64,000 nt of DNA from NCBI RefSeq assembly GCF_964340395.1, contig NC_135557.1, positions 22,101,225 through 22,165,224 of the forward strand, in the 5' to 3' direction. The position numbers and the translations under genes are program-made. Shown one piece after another: positions 13,615 through 63,995 of the stretch. The stretch's first letter is position 1, and each line of letters opens with the position of its first letter. Below the pieces are notes generated by a model. The model was not told the DNA's origin. It was given only the letters and a program-made list of their open reading frames with translations, and made no database searches. This DNA is from Glandiceps talaboti. Lineage: Eukaryota > Hemichordata > Enteropneusta > Spengelidae.

Positions 13615-13759
13615 TTTGTTCTTGTCACGCACATTTACTTATGTACTACCAAGGTTATCTTCTAAGTTGATAGATCACAGTACAACTCTGTGTTCTTCAC
13701 ACAAACCACACAATCATGTAAGTGTGGAAATAGATAATTTGTTGTGGACATGCAGTCTT

Positions 13760-15418
13760 TTACTTGCACAGATAACGTTTGAATGTTTCCTCAGATGTGG
13801 TAACAGCTTCACAGTCTTTTAAACTTTCCTTCAGTTGTTTAGCTCGCTTCAAAGCAGCCGGATAGTGATTAAGTACACGTCTGATTGATTTGTCCCATTC
13901 CTTGATGTCGTAATCTCTGTGGACATCATTAACACCGACATTGACGATGACACTCTCCGCAAGTGTAGGAAACTGCTCCTGTATAAAGTCTGCCAAGCCA
14001 GCGTTCTTGGTTACCAGAACTGGGATACCAGTTGCCATGGCTTCAAATCCAACCAGACCAAAAGGCTCTGTTTTGGATGCCATAATACAAAGATGACTTT
14101 GTTGCAGGTCTTGTCTGATTTCGTCTTGTGTGCCATACGGGTAAAGATTATACTGGAGATGTTTAGACGTCACATATTTATCGAGAATCTCCCTAGTTTT
14201 AACCCCCTCGCCTTCCGGGACCCCTCTCACCACCCAGGTCGGCACCGGGACACTCATAGCTTCAAAGGCATCAGCTACCTTACTCATTGCTGCTGCAACT
14301 ACGTCATAGCCCTTCAGTTTCTCTACTCCAGATATGCGACCAAATGTAATAACTTGTTTTCTCTTCACAACTTCTGATTTTCTAATTTCTGTTTTGAAGA
14401 AACTATCATCCGGTATCGGAATGAATTGCTCGTGCTCAGCATCATCGTCTGCGGGCAATGCGCGGAATTTGTTGCTGAAATGGTCAAACATACGTGGGCC
14501 TACTGAAAAAATGACGTCGGCTTTCTTGGCTGCGTTCAATGCATGTTTTTCTCTTTCGTCCACACGTTCCGGTGACCAGCTTGGTTTGTGAAGCTCGATG
14601 TCTTCAGAGATCACATGGTTAAACAGGAAAAGTTTGGACTCCGGGAAGAGTCTGTCTTTCATGTCTATCGCAGCATCAGTAGTGACAGGTGCATGTCCAA
14701 TAATAATATGGGGGTATGGAATGCGTTCTTTCAGACCAGGGTAAAATGTTTCATGGCAAAGCAGCCAGTCTAATCTTGGTTTCTTGTACGTGTCACTGAG
14801 ACCATCTTTAACTCGTGGTTCGATGAGTGTGATGTTCTTTTGTTTAGCATCATCCTTGTCTGCTTGAGTGGCACATAGTACAGGTGTATATACTTGCAAG
14901 CCTGCGTCTGTAGCCAAGCCAGCTACTTGTCGATGAACAGTGGATATGCCACCCTTTGAAGTTCCCCACTCATCGTTTATGATAAGAACACTCCTCCTTT
15001 AAGAAACCAATATGACAAGAATGTTGGCAAATATGTCCAGAATCTCATAACATATTTACACAGATTTCATCAATTTGACATAGTACAGGTCCTATTATTG
15101 TTTATAAAATGTCACAAATTAACACCAGAATAATAAGTAAAAAAAACAACATATTTGGTGTAAATATCAACAGTGTTTGTAACAGCTCTTGAACCGTAAG
15201 ACATGAGACTTTATTCAAGTGTCTACTTCTATAGTATATGTTACCTTTAGTATGACCATGACGTTTACATTCCCAGCCAAATTTAAGAAAACAAAATCAA
15301 TATGATGACTTAGTCAAACAGAAGTAAGGCATTTTAGGGAGACTTATCTAAGGCTAGATAATCCCTGTCAAATTCACCCCCTTCAATCAAAGCAAATATT
15401 CTCTTACCTCTCAGACAT
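13760..15418 (-). CDS. GT4-type glycosyltransferase, two exons, complete
   Basis: Two exons, 15408-15418 (ATG TCT GAG AG) and 13760-14996, join in phase 2 through GTAAGAG and a TTCTTAAAG acceptor to give a 415-residue protein starting MSERRSVLIINDEWGTSKGG. The fold looks like GT-B, family GT4. A Rossmann strand with a Gly-Gly loop lies at residues 7-22, an FGRISGVEKLKGYD segment opens the C-terminal donor-binding domain (222-235), and the E-x7-E motif is intact (E314 and E322 in KTEPFGLVGFEAM). By family knowledge it should transfer a sugar from a nucleotide-sugar donor with retention of configuration; the acceptor is unknown. No signal peptide or membrane segment is seen, so it is likely cytosolic. 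An earlier in-frame TTG or other start is unnecessary because the 11-bp first exon supplies the ATG. Such bacterial-looking GT4 genes in invertebrates may derive from transfer, but the intron shows it is a resident eukaryotic gene. Confidence 0.85.
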
Positions 15419-15495
15419 GATATCAACTTCTGGCAATGTGGCCGTCGCGTTTAGTTCATACTAAACTTTTTTTCTGTAATTAAATGTGGTACATG

Positions 15496-15502
15496 TTATA
15501 TA
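15496..15502 (-). promoter_or_regulatory. TATA-like box upstream of the glycosyltransferase
   Basis: TATATAA on the minus strand, about 80 bp before the ATG at 15418. A second AT-rich element (TTATTTATATC) lies just upstream at 15505-15515. Position is plausible for a core promoter, but no initiator was identified. Confidence 0.35.
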
Positions 15503-15842
15503 CTGATATAAATAACTGATTTTGGATCAACGGACATTTATATTTCACCAATAAGACTAAATGCATTATTTGTAGTCTTCACATCTCCGGAGCTGACAAC
15601 AGTATTGATAGTTATTTGTGTTGTTTTGTATAGTATTTATGGTGAATTTTGTAATTATGTTCATAATTAGGCACTATAAAAATAAAGCTAACAAAATAAA
15701 TATGGCAGATGATTACTACAACAGAAGGTCTGGCGATTATTTAGTTCCTTGGCAAATATCTTCCGGGAATTATAAAATGTGTATCATCTCAGAACAAAAA
15801 GGCAAAGCGAGAATAGTACACAAGTTATTGATAATGTTCAAA

Positions 15843-15868
15843 CTCAGACCACTATATAGTGGTCTGAG
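15843..15868. repeat. Perfect 26-bp palindrome
   Basis: CTCAGACCACT-ATAT-AGTGGTCTGAG is its own reverse complement. The same 11-bp arm recurs at 16791-16801 and 16813-16823, and once near 26976. Confidence 0.9.
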
Positions 15869-15871
15869 GTT

Positions 15872-15976
15872 CAAACTACACATACGTCACATCCGTAGTG
15901 AAACCTAAACTACACATACGTCACATCCGTAGTGAAACCTAAAGTACACATACGTCACATCCGTAGTGAAACCTAC
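15872..15976. repeat. Three tandem copies of about 34 bp
   Basis: Three copies of ACACATACGTCACATCCGTA followed by GTGAAACCTA. Each contains TACGTCAC, close to a cAMP-response element core (TGACGTA). A regulatory role is only a possibility. Confidence 0.85.
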
Positions 15977-16456
15977 CACGAACGTGTGGCCTACATTATA
16001 TCTAGAATGGTCCCTGAATGAGTTTCTGCTCACATGTTTGGTGACATGGTTTTGGGATTTATGTGATTGTATTCTATGTTGTCGACAAAGTGCTAATTTC
16101 ATCGCTAACTTTACTTTCCACCATTCTAATTTCACAGCTTCCTTCTAACCTGTATATTTCAAGTCTAGGATAAGTGGCATGCAATATAATGTTTAGATCC
16201 ATCCAACTTGTCAAGGTTGTGAAAAGGGTGTTGTTATTAGCATAACAATATTGGTAAGCGAGGTTATGGTGGTAATGGATTGTGTATGTATGTGTACTAT
16301 AGATATTAAAGTACGCTGTTTTGTGATGATATTCGTTTTACGATACTTCATACATTATTACATACGTATATCATGAGTTGTAAGTAGTGGGTATATGTCA
16401 TGTCAATGGCACAGGTTCGGAAGTACATGTAACAGTCATTGTTACTTGAATACATC

Positions 16457-16491
16457 TTGGAGTAATTATACTGGCAGTATAATTACTCCAA
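16457..16491. repeat. Perfect hairpin, 15-bp stem, 5-nt loop
   Basis: TTGGAGTAATTATAC (16457-16471) and GTATAATTACTCCAA (16477-16491) flank the loop TGGCA. There is no T-run after it and no gene beside it. It could be the core of a small foldback element. Confidence 0.9.
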
Positions 16492-16790
16492 AGAATACAC
16501 CGACAAGTAAGAAAATGTCTTCCTTGTCTGCAAATTCGTGAACGGTAGCAATTCGCTGTTCTCCTATCCGTACACGTCATACGTCACAGGACTATACGAT
16601 TTCAACTTGTAGTACTAGTAGTATCAATATTCGGTCTTTTATATGACCTGGTGAAAGCATAGACAGTGGAGACCGTCTATAGTGAAAGGTATACAAATGT
16701 AATAGAATGCTCACTCACTTGTATGGTAGTTTTTGTCCGTACTAGAAGGATATTACACGTACATACACCTCCCGACAGCACTGCTATGAT

Positions 16791-16823
16791 CTCAGACCAC
16801 TAAAAATTCGTCAGTGGTCTGAG
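16791..16823. repeat. Inverted repeat, 11-bp arms
   Basis: CTCAGACCACT and AGTGGTCTGAG separated by 11 bp. It matches the arms of the palindrome at 15843-15868, so the 930 bp between them could be an element bounded by this motif. Confidence 0.85.
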
Positions 16824-17484
16824 CTATAAGTATAATGCAGTGTCTATATATAGCCTGTGATCTCAATGGGGAAATTTAACTGTTATTACAATCGTTAACC
16901 CTGCTAACAGATTTACATACATACACATACGTACATCCACTCATGGATCAGCTGTGCTATCTGGTATCTTCAAGGATATTTGTCAGCTTAAAATAGATTC
17001 TCACCTTTCACTTGACGTTGATAAGTAAAACCCCAGACTGGAAGTTATAGAAATGACCTTGGTGTGCAGAGTGGACGCTACGAGGTGTTGTTAACAAATT
17101 AACACACTGACGCTGAAACATTGTACCCATACTATTGACACAATACTTAATATATGCACCATTGCTAAAGAGGGACTTCTCCTCTACATTGTCCACGTCA
17201 CCACACCCTGTGACGTCATCCCCAATCACTCACTAGTCATTCATTGCGATGATTCAATACACTGTATGCATTTTTGTAAAATTAATGGCAATGACAAATT
17301 GCCAAACATAAAAAAACACCAAGAATTTTACTTAGCAAACATGACCATGACCTTAGTAAAGCAAAATGGCAGTTTCTTTTCGCTCAAATTGGCAACTACT
17401 GTCAATTAATTGTACTTAGAACATTCTTTTTCTCCAGCTGGAGACTGTTGGTACTTGTATGTCTCCTACTTTTCTCATTTATTT

Positions 17485-17745
17485 TGTTGTCCATATATCC
17501 GTGTTAGCTTGTCTTACCTCAAAAGCTATATATACTAGTAGTGCCTTGTACGTTTCTCAAATATTTTGTCTATATATCCAAGTTTAGTTTGACTTGCCTC
17601 GACAGCTATATAAGGTAGTGCCTCGTACGTTTCTCAAATATTTTGTCTATTTCCATGTTAGTTTGACTTGCCTCGACAGCTATGTATGGTAGTGCCTCTT
17701 ACGTTTCTCACATATTTTGTCTATATTCATATACGTTAGTTTGAC
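17485..17745. repeat. Degenerate tandem repeat, about 4 copies of 65-80 bp
   Basis: Copies share GTTAGTTTGACTTGCCTCGA, CAGCTATAT and GTACGTTTCTCAAATATTTTG with indels. Confidence 0.7.
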
Positions 17746-17906
17746 CATAGACAGTGGAGGGGAGACTTGCTTGTAGTGCTCAATAAATAATCAGTACTGA
17801 GACACACTAGGTTATACACGTTCACTGTCAGTCACATGAGTTGTCATGTATTCTTTCACTAAGTATCTCTCGATTGGTTAATATTCTTTGTGTGCATATT
17901 CAATGT

Positions 17907-18018
17907 TTGTCTCGGTTACCCAGACTCTCGTCTCTGGGTCGGGCGCTGCCACGAAACCTCGTTTGTTGAGGTCTCGTGGCAGCGCCCCCAGAGACGAGAG
18001 TCTGGGTAACCAAGACTA
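17907..18018. mobile_element. 112-bp foldback MITE with 9-bp target duplication
   Basis: Almost the whole element is an inverted repeat: GGTTACCCAGACTCTCGTCT near the left end is mirrored by AGACGAGAGTCTGGGTAACC at the right, and GGCGCTGCCACGA by TCGTGGCAGCGCC, with about 20 bp of loop. It is flanked by the direct repeat ATTCAATGT at 17898-17906 and 18019-18027. It codes for nothing and must rely on a transposase in trans. The 9-bp duplication hints at a Mutator-like or similar superfamily, though this is inferred. Confidence 0.85.
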
Positions 18019-18129
18019 ATTCAATGTGTTCTGGTATATGGAGGCATTGATTTTATGGGCTGCACAGTAAAATACAAATTCAATACGTTGTCATTCTGTA
18101 TACAAGGAACTTCTATAATAAAATGCAGT

Positions 18130-18232
18130 TCAGCAACATAGTTCTAATTACATGACAGAGGTTGACATTGTCTTCTCCTCTACATAGTTCTAATTACATG
18201 ACAGAGGTTGACATTGTTTTCTCCTCTACACA
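18130..18232. repeat. Two tandem copies of about 46 bp
   Basis: ACATAGTTCTAATTACATGA followed by CAGAGGTTGACATTGT.TTCTCCTCT, twice in a row. Confidence 0.8.
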
Positions 18233-18369
18233 AGAGGTTGAGTATGGTATCTCTGCTACTTTGAAAAGACATGGACCACATCTGAATGTTTTCCAGTGTT
18301 AATTTTATTTCAAAAGAAGAATTTTACATATTCATTTTATTGATACATGTTCAATTTTATTAGTAACAG

Positions 18370-21300
18370 TGAACATTGCAGCACAGGTAGGTAAACCTAA
18401 TGAACACTAAACATTGCAGCACAGGTAGGTAAACCTAATGAACACTAAACATTGTAGCATAGCTGTTAGGTAAACCTAATGAACACTAAACATTGCAGCA
18501 CAGGTAGGTAAACCTAATGAACACTAAACATTGTAGCATAGCTGTTACGTAAACCTAATGAACACTAAACATTGTAGCATAGCTGTTAGGTAAACCTAAT
18601 GAACACTAAACATTGTAGCATAACAGTTAGGTAAACCTAATGAACACTAAACATTGTAGCATAACAGTTAGGTAAACCTAATGAACACTAAACATTGTAG
18701 CATAGCTGTTAGTAAACCTAATGAACACTAAACATTGTAGCATAGCTGTTAGGTAAACCTAATGAACACTAAACATTGTAGCATAACAGTTAGGTAAACC
18801 TAATGAACACTAAACATTGTAGCATAACAGTTAGGTAAACCTAATGAACACTAAACATTGTAGCATAGCTGTTAGGTAAACCTAATGAACACTAAACATT
18901 GTAGTATAACAGTTAGGTAAACCCAATGAACACTAAACATTGTAGCATAGCTGTTAGGTAAACCTAATGAACTCTAAACATTGTAGCATAACAGTTAGGT
19001 AAACCTAATGAACACTAAACATTGTAGCATAACAGTTAGGTAAACCTAATGAACACTAAACATTGTAGTATAGCTGTTAGGTAAACCTAATGAACACTAA
19101 ACATTGTAGCATAACAGTTAGGTAAACCTAATGAACACTAAACATTGTAGCATAACAGTTAGGTAAACCTAATGAACACTAAACATTGTAGCATAGCTGT
19201 GAGGTAAACCTAATGAACTCTAAACATTGTAGCATAACAGTTAGGTAAACCTAATGAACACTAAACATTGTAGCATAACAGTTAGGTAAACCTAATGAAC
19301 ACTAAACATTGTAGCATAGCTGTTAGGTAAACCTAATGAACACTAAACATTGTAGCATAGCTGTTAGGTAAACCTAATGAACACTAAACATTGTAGCATA
19401 GCTGTTAGGTAAACCTAATGAACACTAAACATTGTAGCATAGCTGTTAGGTAAACCTAATGAACACTAAACATTGTAGCATAGCTGTTAGGTAAACCTAA
19501 TGAACACTAAACATTGTAGCATAGCTGTTAGGTAAACCTAATGAACACTAAACATTGTAGCATAGCTGTTAGGTAAACCTAATGAACACTAAACATTGTA
19601 GCATAACAGTTAGGTAAACCTAATGAACACTAAACATTGTAGCATAGCTGTTAGGTAAACCTAATGAACACTAAACATTGTAGCATAACAGTTAGGTAAA
19701 CCTAATGAACACTAAACATTGTAGTATAGCTGTTACGTAAACCTAATGAACACTAAACATTGTAGTATAACAGTTAGGTAAACCTAATAAACACTAAACA
19801 TTGTAGCATAGCTGTTACGTAAACCTAATGAACACTAAACATTGTAGTATAACAGTTAGGTAAACCTAATAAACACTCATAGCAGTTAGGTAAACCTAAT
19901 GAACACTAAACATTGTAGCATAACAGTTAGGTAAACCTAATGAACACTAAACATTGTAGTATAACAGTTAGGTAAACCTAATGAACACTAAACATTGTAG
20001 CATAGCTGTTAGGTAAACCTAATGAACACTAAACATTGTAGCATAGCTGTTAGGTAAACCTAATGAACACTAAACATTGTAGCATAACAGTTAGGTAAAC
20101 CTAATGAACACTAAACATTGTAGTATAGCTGTTACGTAAACCTAATGAACACTAAACATTGTAGCATAGCTGTTAGACAAACCTAATGAACACTAAACAT
20201 TGTAGTATAACAGTTAGGTAAACCTAATAAACACTAAACATTGTAGCATAACAGTTAGGTAAACCTAATGAACTCTAAACATTGTAGCATAACAGTTAGA
20301 CAAACCTAATGAACACTAAACATTGTAGCATAACAGTTAGGTAAACCTAATAAACACTAAACATTGTAGCATAGCTGTTAGGTAAACCTAATGAACACTA
20401 AACATTGTAGCATAGCTGTTAGGTAAACCTAATGAACACTAAACATTGTAGTATAGCTGTTAGGTAAACCTAATGAACACTAAACATTGTAGCATAACAG
20501 TTAGGTAAACCTAATGAACACTAAACATTGTAGCATAACAGTTAGGTAAACCTAATGAACACTAAACATTGTAGCATAGCTGTTAGGTAAACCTAATGAA
20601 CTCTAAACATTGTAGCATAACAGTTAGGTAAACCTAATGAACACTAAACATTGTAGCATAGCTGTTAGGTAAACCTAATGAACACTAAACATTGTAGCAT
20701 AACTGTTAGGTAAACCTAATGAACACTAAACATTGTAGCATAACAGTTAGGTAAACCTAATGAACACTAAACATTGTAGCATAACAGTTAGGTAAACCTA
20801 ATGAACACTAAACATTGCAGCACAGGTACGTAAACCTAATGAACACTAAACATTGTAGCATAACAGTTAGGTAAACCTAATGAACACTAAACATTGTAGC
20901 ATAACAGTTAGGTAAACCTAATGAACACTAAACATTGTAGCATAACAGTTAGGTAAACCTAATGAACACTAAACATTGTAGCATAACAGTTAGGTAAACC
21001 TAATGAACACTAAACATTGTAGCATAACAGTTAGGTAAACCTAATGAACACTAAACATTGTAGCATAACAGTTAGGTAAACCTAATGAACACTAAACATT
21101 GTAGCATAACAGTTAGGTAAACCTAATGAACACTAAACATTGTAGTATAGCTGTTAGGTAAACCTAATGAACACTAAACATTGTAGCATAACAGTTAGGT
21201 AAACCTAATGAACACTAAACATTGTAGCATAGCTGTTAGGTAAACCTAATGAACACTAAACATTGTAGCATAACAGTTAGGTAAACCTAATGAACACTAA

Positions 21301-21905
21301 ACATTGTAGTATAGCTGTTAGGTAAACCTAATGAACACTAAACATTGTAGCATAACAGTTAGGTAAACCTAATGAACACTAAACATTGTAGCATAGCTGT
21401 TAGGTAAACCTAATGAACACTAAACATTGTAGCATAGCTGTTAGGTAAACCTAATAAACACTAAACATTGTAGCATAGCTGTTAGGTAAACCTAATAAAC
21501 ACTAAACATTGTAGCATAGCTGTTAGGTAAACCTAATGAACACTAAACATTGTAGCATAGCTGTTAGGTAAACCTAATAAACACTAAACATTGTAGCATA
21601 GCTGTTAGGTAAACCTAATAAACACTAAACATTGTAGCATAGCTGTTAGGTAAACCTAATGAACACTAAACATTGTAGCATAACAGTTAGGTAAACCTAA
21701 TGAACACTAAACATTGTAGCATAACTGTTAGGTAAACCTAATGAACACTAAACATTGTAGCATAACAGTTAGGTAAACCTAATGAACACTAAACATTGTA
21801 GCATAGCTGTTAGGTAAACCTAATGAACACTAAACATTGTAGCATAACTGTTAGGTAAACCTAATAAACACTAAACATTGTAACATAGCTGTTAGGTAAA
21901 CCTAA
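18370..21905. repeat. 41-bp minisatellite, about 86 copies, two interspersed alleles
   Basis: The unit is AAACCTAATGAACACTAAAC ATTGTAGCATA followed by either ACAGTTAGGT or GCTGTTAGGT. The two forms alternate irregularly along 3.5 kb, with rarer variants (GTACGT, TAATAAACAC, GACAAACC). The array ends about 35 bp beyond the HAUS5 poly(A) signal, so it borders or enters the gene's 3' end. Confidence 0.95.
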
Positions 21906-21939
21906 AGACATTGTCCCTTTAACATAATAGTATTTGTTA

Positions 21940-21945
21940 TTTATT
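21940..21945 (-). terminator. HAUS5: Candidate poly(A) signal of HAUS5
   Basis: AATAAA on the minus strand, 75 bp after the stop codon. A second AATAAA overlaps the stop itself (22019-22024) but would leave no 3'UTR. Confidence 0.5.
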
Positions 21946-22019
21946 TCTTTGCATTCAGTGTTGTCTGCATAAGTTGTGTTGATGTTACTGTCTGGTTGTC
22001 TCATTTATCATTTTGTTGT

Positions 22020-61262
<39,243 letters not shown>

Positions 61263-61331
61263 CTGAATGTACAATATCAGTAATTATTACATATATAATA
61301 GAGATTATGTGCACCGGTGCATACACATACT

Positions 61332-61467
61332 ACATTATTGCATACCTGCATGTAAATGATATGCAAATGAGAGTATGGCTGTTCGTTGCACACATAAGCA
61401 CCTGATTGAACATGAACAAGAAAAGTATGCAAATTCGCTGTTTTGGATAAACATATGCAATAATAAC
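61332..61467. mobile_element. Small MITE, family 2, copy B
   Basis: Shares ACATTATTGCATACCTGCAT, AAATGATATGCAAATGAG and an ATGCAATAATAAC end with 51384-51514. It is non-coding. Confidence 0.65.
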
Positions 61468-61521
61468 AACATTATGGCATGATGTGTAAGAGGGACACTG
61501 AGACCTCTTGTACGACACATA

Positions 61522-62222
61522 ACTAAAGTGTTTCAGCTACTTCCCCCATTCACTTAGAAGGTCATATCAGGTGTAAAATAACCATGTTTAATTATCAGTC
61601 CAATAGTGGTCACTTTAATTGTACTCAGTAAATTGATTTTTATCTTATGCCATATGTCAGGAGATCCCACGTGAACCATTTCATCCATAGCAGCCATGTG
61701 AGGGTGGTCAAGCTGAAACTGCCAAATGCTTAACAACACTATTGTTCTCAATGTCATCACACATGGCCATGGCGAAAGCTTGATCATGTTTGACAACCAT
61801 TGTTGAAATGATATGAGCGAGTAAGATATCAATATTGCAATCTCTGCAATGAGACGTACAAAAATGTCAGCCAGCAGACGAAACCCAGCTGTGTCACAAT
61901 TAGAATATATAGACAACATTTTATTGACACTTCCATACACTGATAGCCATCAGCTAGGGTCTCTATCCTTCCCAATGAGTAAACAATGTCGACAGATAGA
62001 TTACATTTAGAGTGACCACATACTTAGTCTGTAAGATACGCCATGAAGGGGCGCCCTCAAACGTCAGGCAACCCCTAACAGAGAGGTCGGTGAGGGCGAA
62101 ACGTCACAACATATCTTACAGTCTACCACATACTGAGCTGATATACTATTACATTGTTATTTTACACCTGATATGATTATGAACATTAAAGTGAATGGAG
62201 CAAGTAGTTGAAACACTTCAGT
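61522..62222. mobile_element. 701-bp TA-flanked DNA transposon, non-autonomous
   Basis: About 65-70-bp inverted ends: ACTAAAGTGTTTCAGCTACT and on to CATATCAGGTGTAAAATAAC at the left, mirrored at the right (GTTATTTTACACCTGATATG ... GAAACACTTCAGT). TA lies on both sides (61520-61521 and 62223-62224), as for Tc1/mariner. A minus-strand frame of 128 residues inside (61554-61940) shows no DDE/D motif, so I treat it as chance. A second element is nested in it at 62025-62124. Confidence 0.78.
62025..62124. mobile_element. 100-bp nested MITE with 10-bp target duplication
   Basis: ACCACATACT occurs at 62015-62024 and 62125-62134. Between them CTGTAAGATA is mirrored by TATCTTACAG, with GCCCTC / GAGGGC inside. 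It inserted into the TA-flanked transposon, so it is the younger of the two. Confidence 0.78.
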
Positions 62223-62355
62223 TATCTTTTTTACATGTTGTAATTAGGACTTATACCCAACCAAGGTAATGGTCGCTGATTTTGTAGCTAATCAAGTAGG
62301 TACACTGAATTACAAATATATTGCAATTCTTTATATAACTTATTATACTTCAGGT

Positions 62356-62612
62356 CAGGGGTGAACAAATCCACTGGTCCTGGGTCCGGTACTAGCGATT
62401 TGTTTGGGTGGACCACTATTTTACCTTGTCTAGTCCATCGGACCAATACATTACTGTTATTAACTACGTTAAAAAGTTGTCTGATATACAGATTCATAGG
62501 TAAGATTTAATCTTTCACATAAGCGGGACCACTATTTCTTTCAGCAAGACCAAGATTTTTTAAGGCACTGGTCCGGGGACCACCAGTTCACAAAATGATT
62601 TGTTCACCCCTG
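62356..62612. mobile_element. 257-bp MITE with CAGGGGTGAACAAAT ends
   Basis: CAGGGGTGAACAAAT is mirrored by ATTTGTTCACCCCTG, and GGTCC/GGACC segments pair inside. CAGGG-type ends occur in hAT-like elements, but no clear target duplication is seen. Confidence 0.75.
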
Positions 62613-63062
62613 CATGTTGTATAATACATAAATTTGGACAGTGATGATAGATGAGACAACTGGTTCCAATATAACTATTTAATAACTTAATTATTCAAAC
62701 ATTTTAAAGTTGTTGAATTCATGAGATTTGGGTTTTCATTTTGGGATTTTAATTTATAGAACTTTACTATGTTTTTCTACTTAAAATATCAATGTGAAAT
62801 AACACATGTCAAGTAATCGTTTGTAACTCAACAAACTGCAAAAGATTTGTAAAAAAATGTGTCAAATATTTGTTATTAAGTGTACAATAAACTTTTTGCA
62901 GCTTTTTGCAAATTACGAATACATAATTGGTATATGTTGCTTTACATTATTTTTACAATTACAAAATGGTAGTAAAGTTATTTTACTTAATTAACTATTC
63001 TTTATTAATTAAAAGATAATAATTAATTTGATGATCCATTTAGTACTAATTTGTAAACATTC
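62613..63062. other. Intronic stretch, nothing recognisable
   Basis: AT-rich sequence in the 5'-most visible HAUS5 intron. Confidence 0.45.
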
Positions 63063-63982
63063 GTTTTGTACCAACCAAATAGAAATTGTAAACTTAGATT
63101 TTGTTTTGTACCATCCAAATAGAAATTGTAAACTTAGATTTTGTTTTGTACCATCCAAAGAGAAATTGTAAACTTAGATTTTGTTTTGTACCATCCAAAT
63201 AGAAATTGTAAACTTAGATTTGTTCATTTTGTACCATCCAAATAGAAATTGTAAACTTAGATTTTGTTTTGTACCATCCAAATAGAAATTGTAAACTTAG
63301 ATTTTGTTTTGTACCATCCAAATAGAAATTGTAAACTTAGATTTTGTTTTGTACCATCCAAGTAGAAATTGTCAACTTAGATTTTGTTTTGTACCATCCA
63401 AATAGAAATTGTAAACTTAGATTTGTTCATTTTGTACCATCCAAATAGAAATTGTAAACTTAGATTTTGTTTTGTACCATCCAAATAGAAATTGTCAACT
63501 TAGATTTTGTTTTGTACCATCCAAGTAGAAATTGTCAACTTAGATTTTGTTTTGTACCATCCAAATAGAAATTGTCAACTTAGATTTGTTCATTTTGTAC
63601 CATCCAAATAGAAATTGTAAACTTAGATTTTGTTTTGTACCATCCAAATAGAAATTGTAAACTTAGATTTTGTTTTGTACCATCCAAATAGAAATTGTCA
63701 ACTTAGATTTTGTTTTGTACCATCCAAATAGAAATTGTAAACTTAGATTTTGTTTTGTACCATCCAAATAGAAATTGTAAACTTAGATTTTGTTTTGTAC
63801 CATCCAAATAGAAATTGTAAACTTAGATTTTGTTTTGTACCATCCAAATAGAAATTGTAAACTTAGATTTTGTTTTGTACCATCCAAATAGAAATTGTCA
63901 ACTTAGATTTGTTCATTTTGTACCATCCAAATAGAAATTGTCAACTTAGATTTTGTTTTGTACCATCCAAATAGAAATACTG
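63063..63982. repeat. 40-bp minisatellite, about 23 copies
   Basis: The unit is AAATTGTAAACTTAGATTTT GTTTTGTACCATCCAAATAG. A TTTGTTCATTTTG variant recurs every few units. Confidence 0.94.
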
Positions 63983-63995
63983 TAAATACACTTAC

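Larger units (their letters stand above)
15519..17906. other. Non-coding stretch with hairpins and short repeats
   Basis: Beyond the palindromes and tandem repeats listed separately, I see no gene. Short open frames (for example 15618-15908) show no codon or domain signal. Confidence 0.5.

Noticed and set aside
18370-21905. Telomere-like repeat (TTAGGT)
   Set aside because: TTAGG occurs once per 41-bp unit, not as a pure hexamer run. It is an ordinary minisatellite.
61554-61940. 128-codon minus-strand frame inside the TA-flanked transposon
   Set aside because: No DDE/D triad or helix-turn-helix pattern. The element is 0.7 kb, too short for a mariner transposase with its ends.
62080-62110. 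Hammerhead ribozyme-like core (GAGGGCGAAACGTC)
   Set aside because: The GAAA half is present but the required CUGANGA half reads CGGTGAG, so the catalytic core is not intact. A similar partial match near 56862 is weaker.
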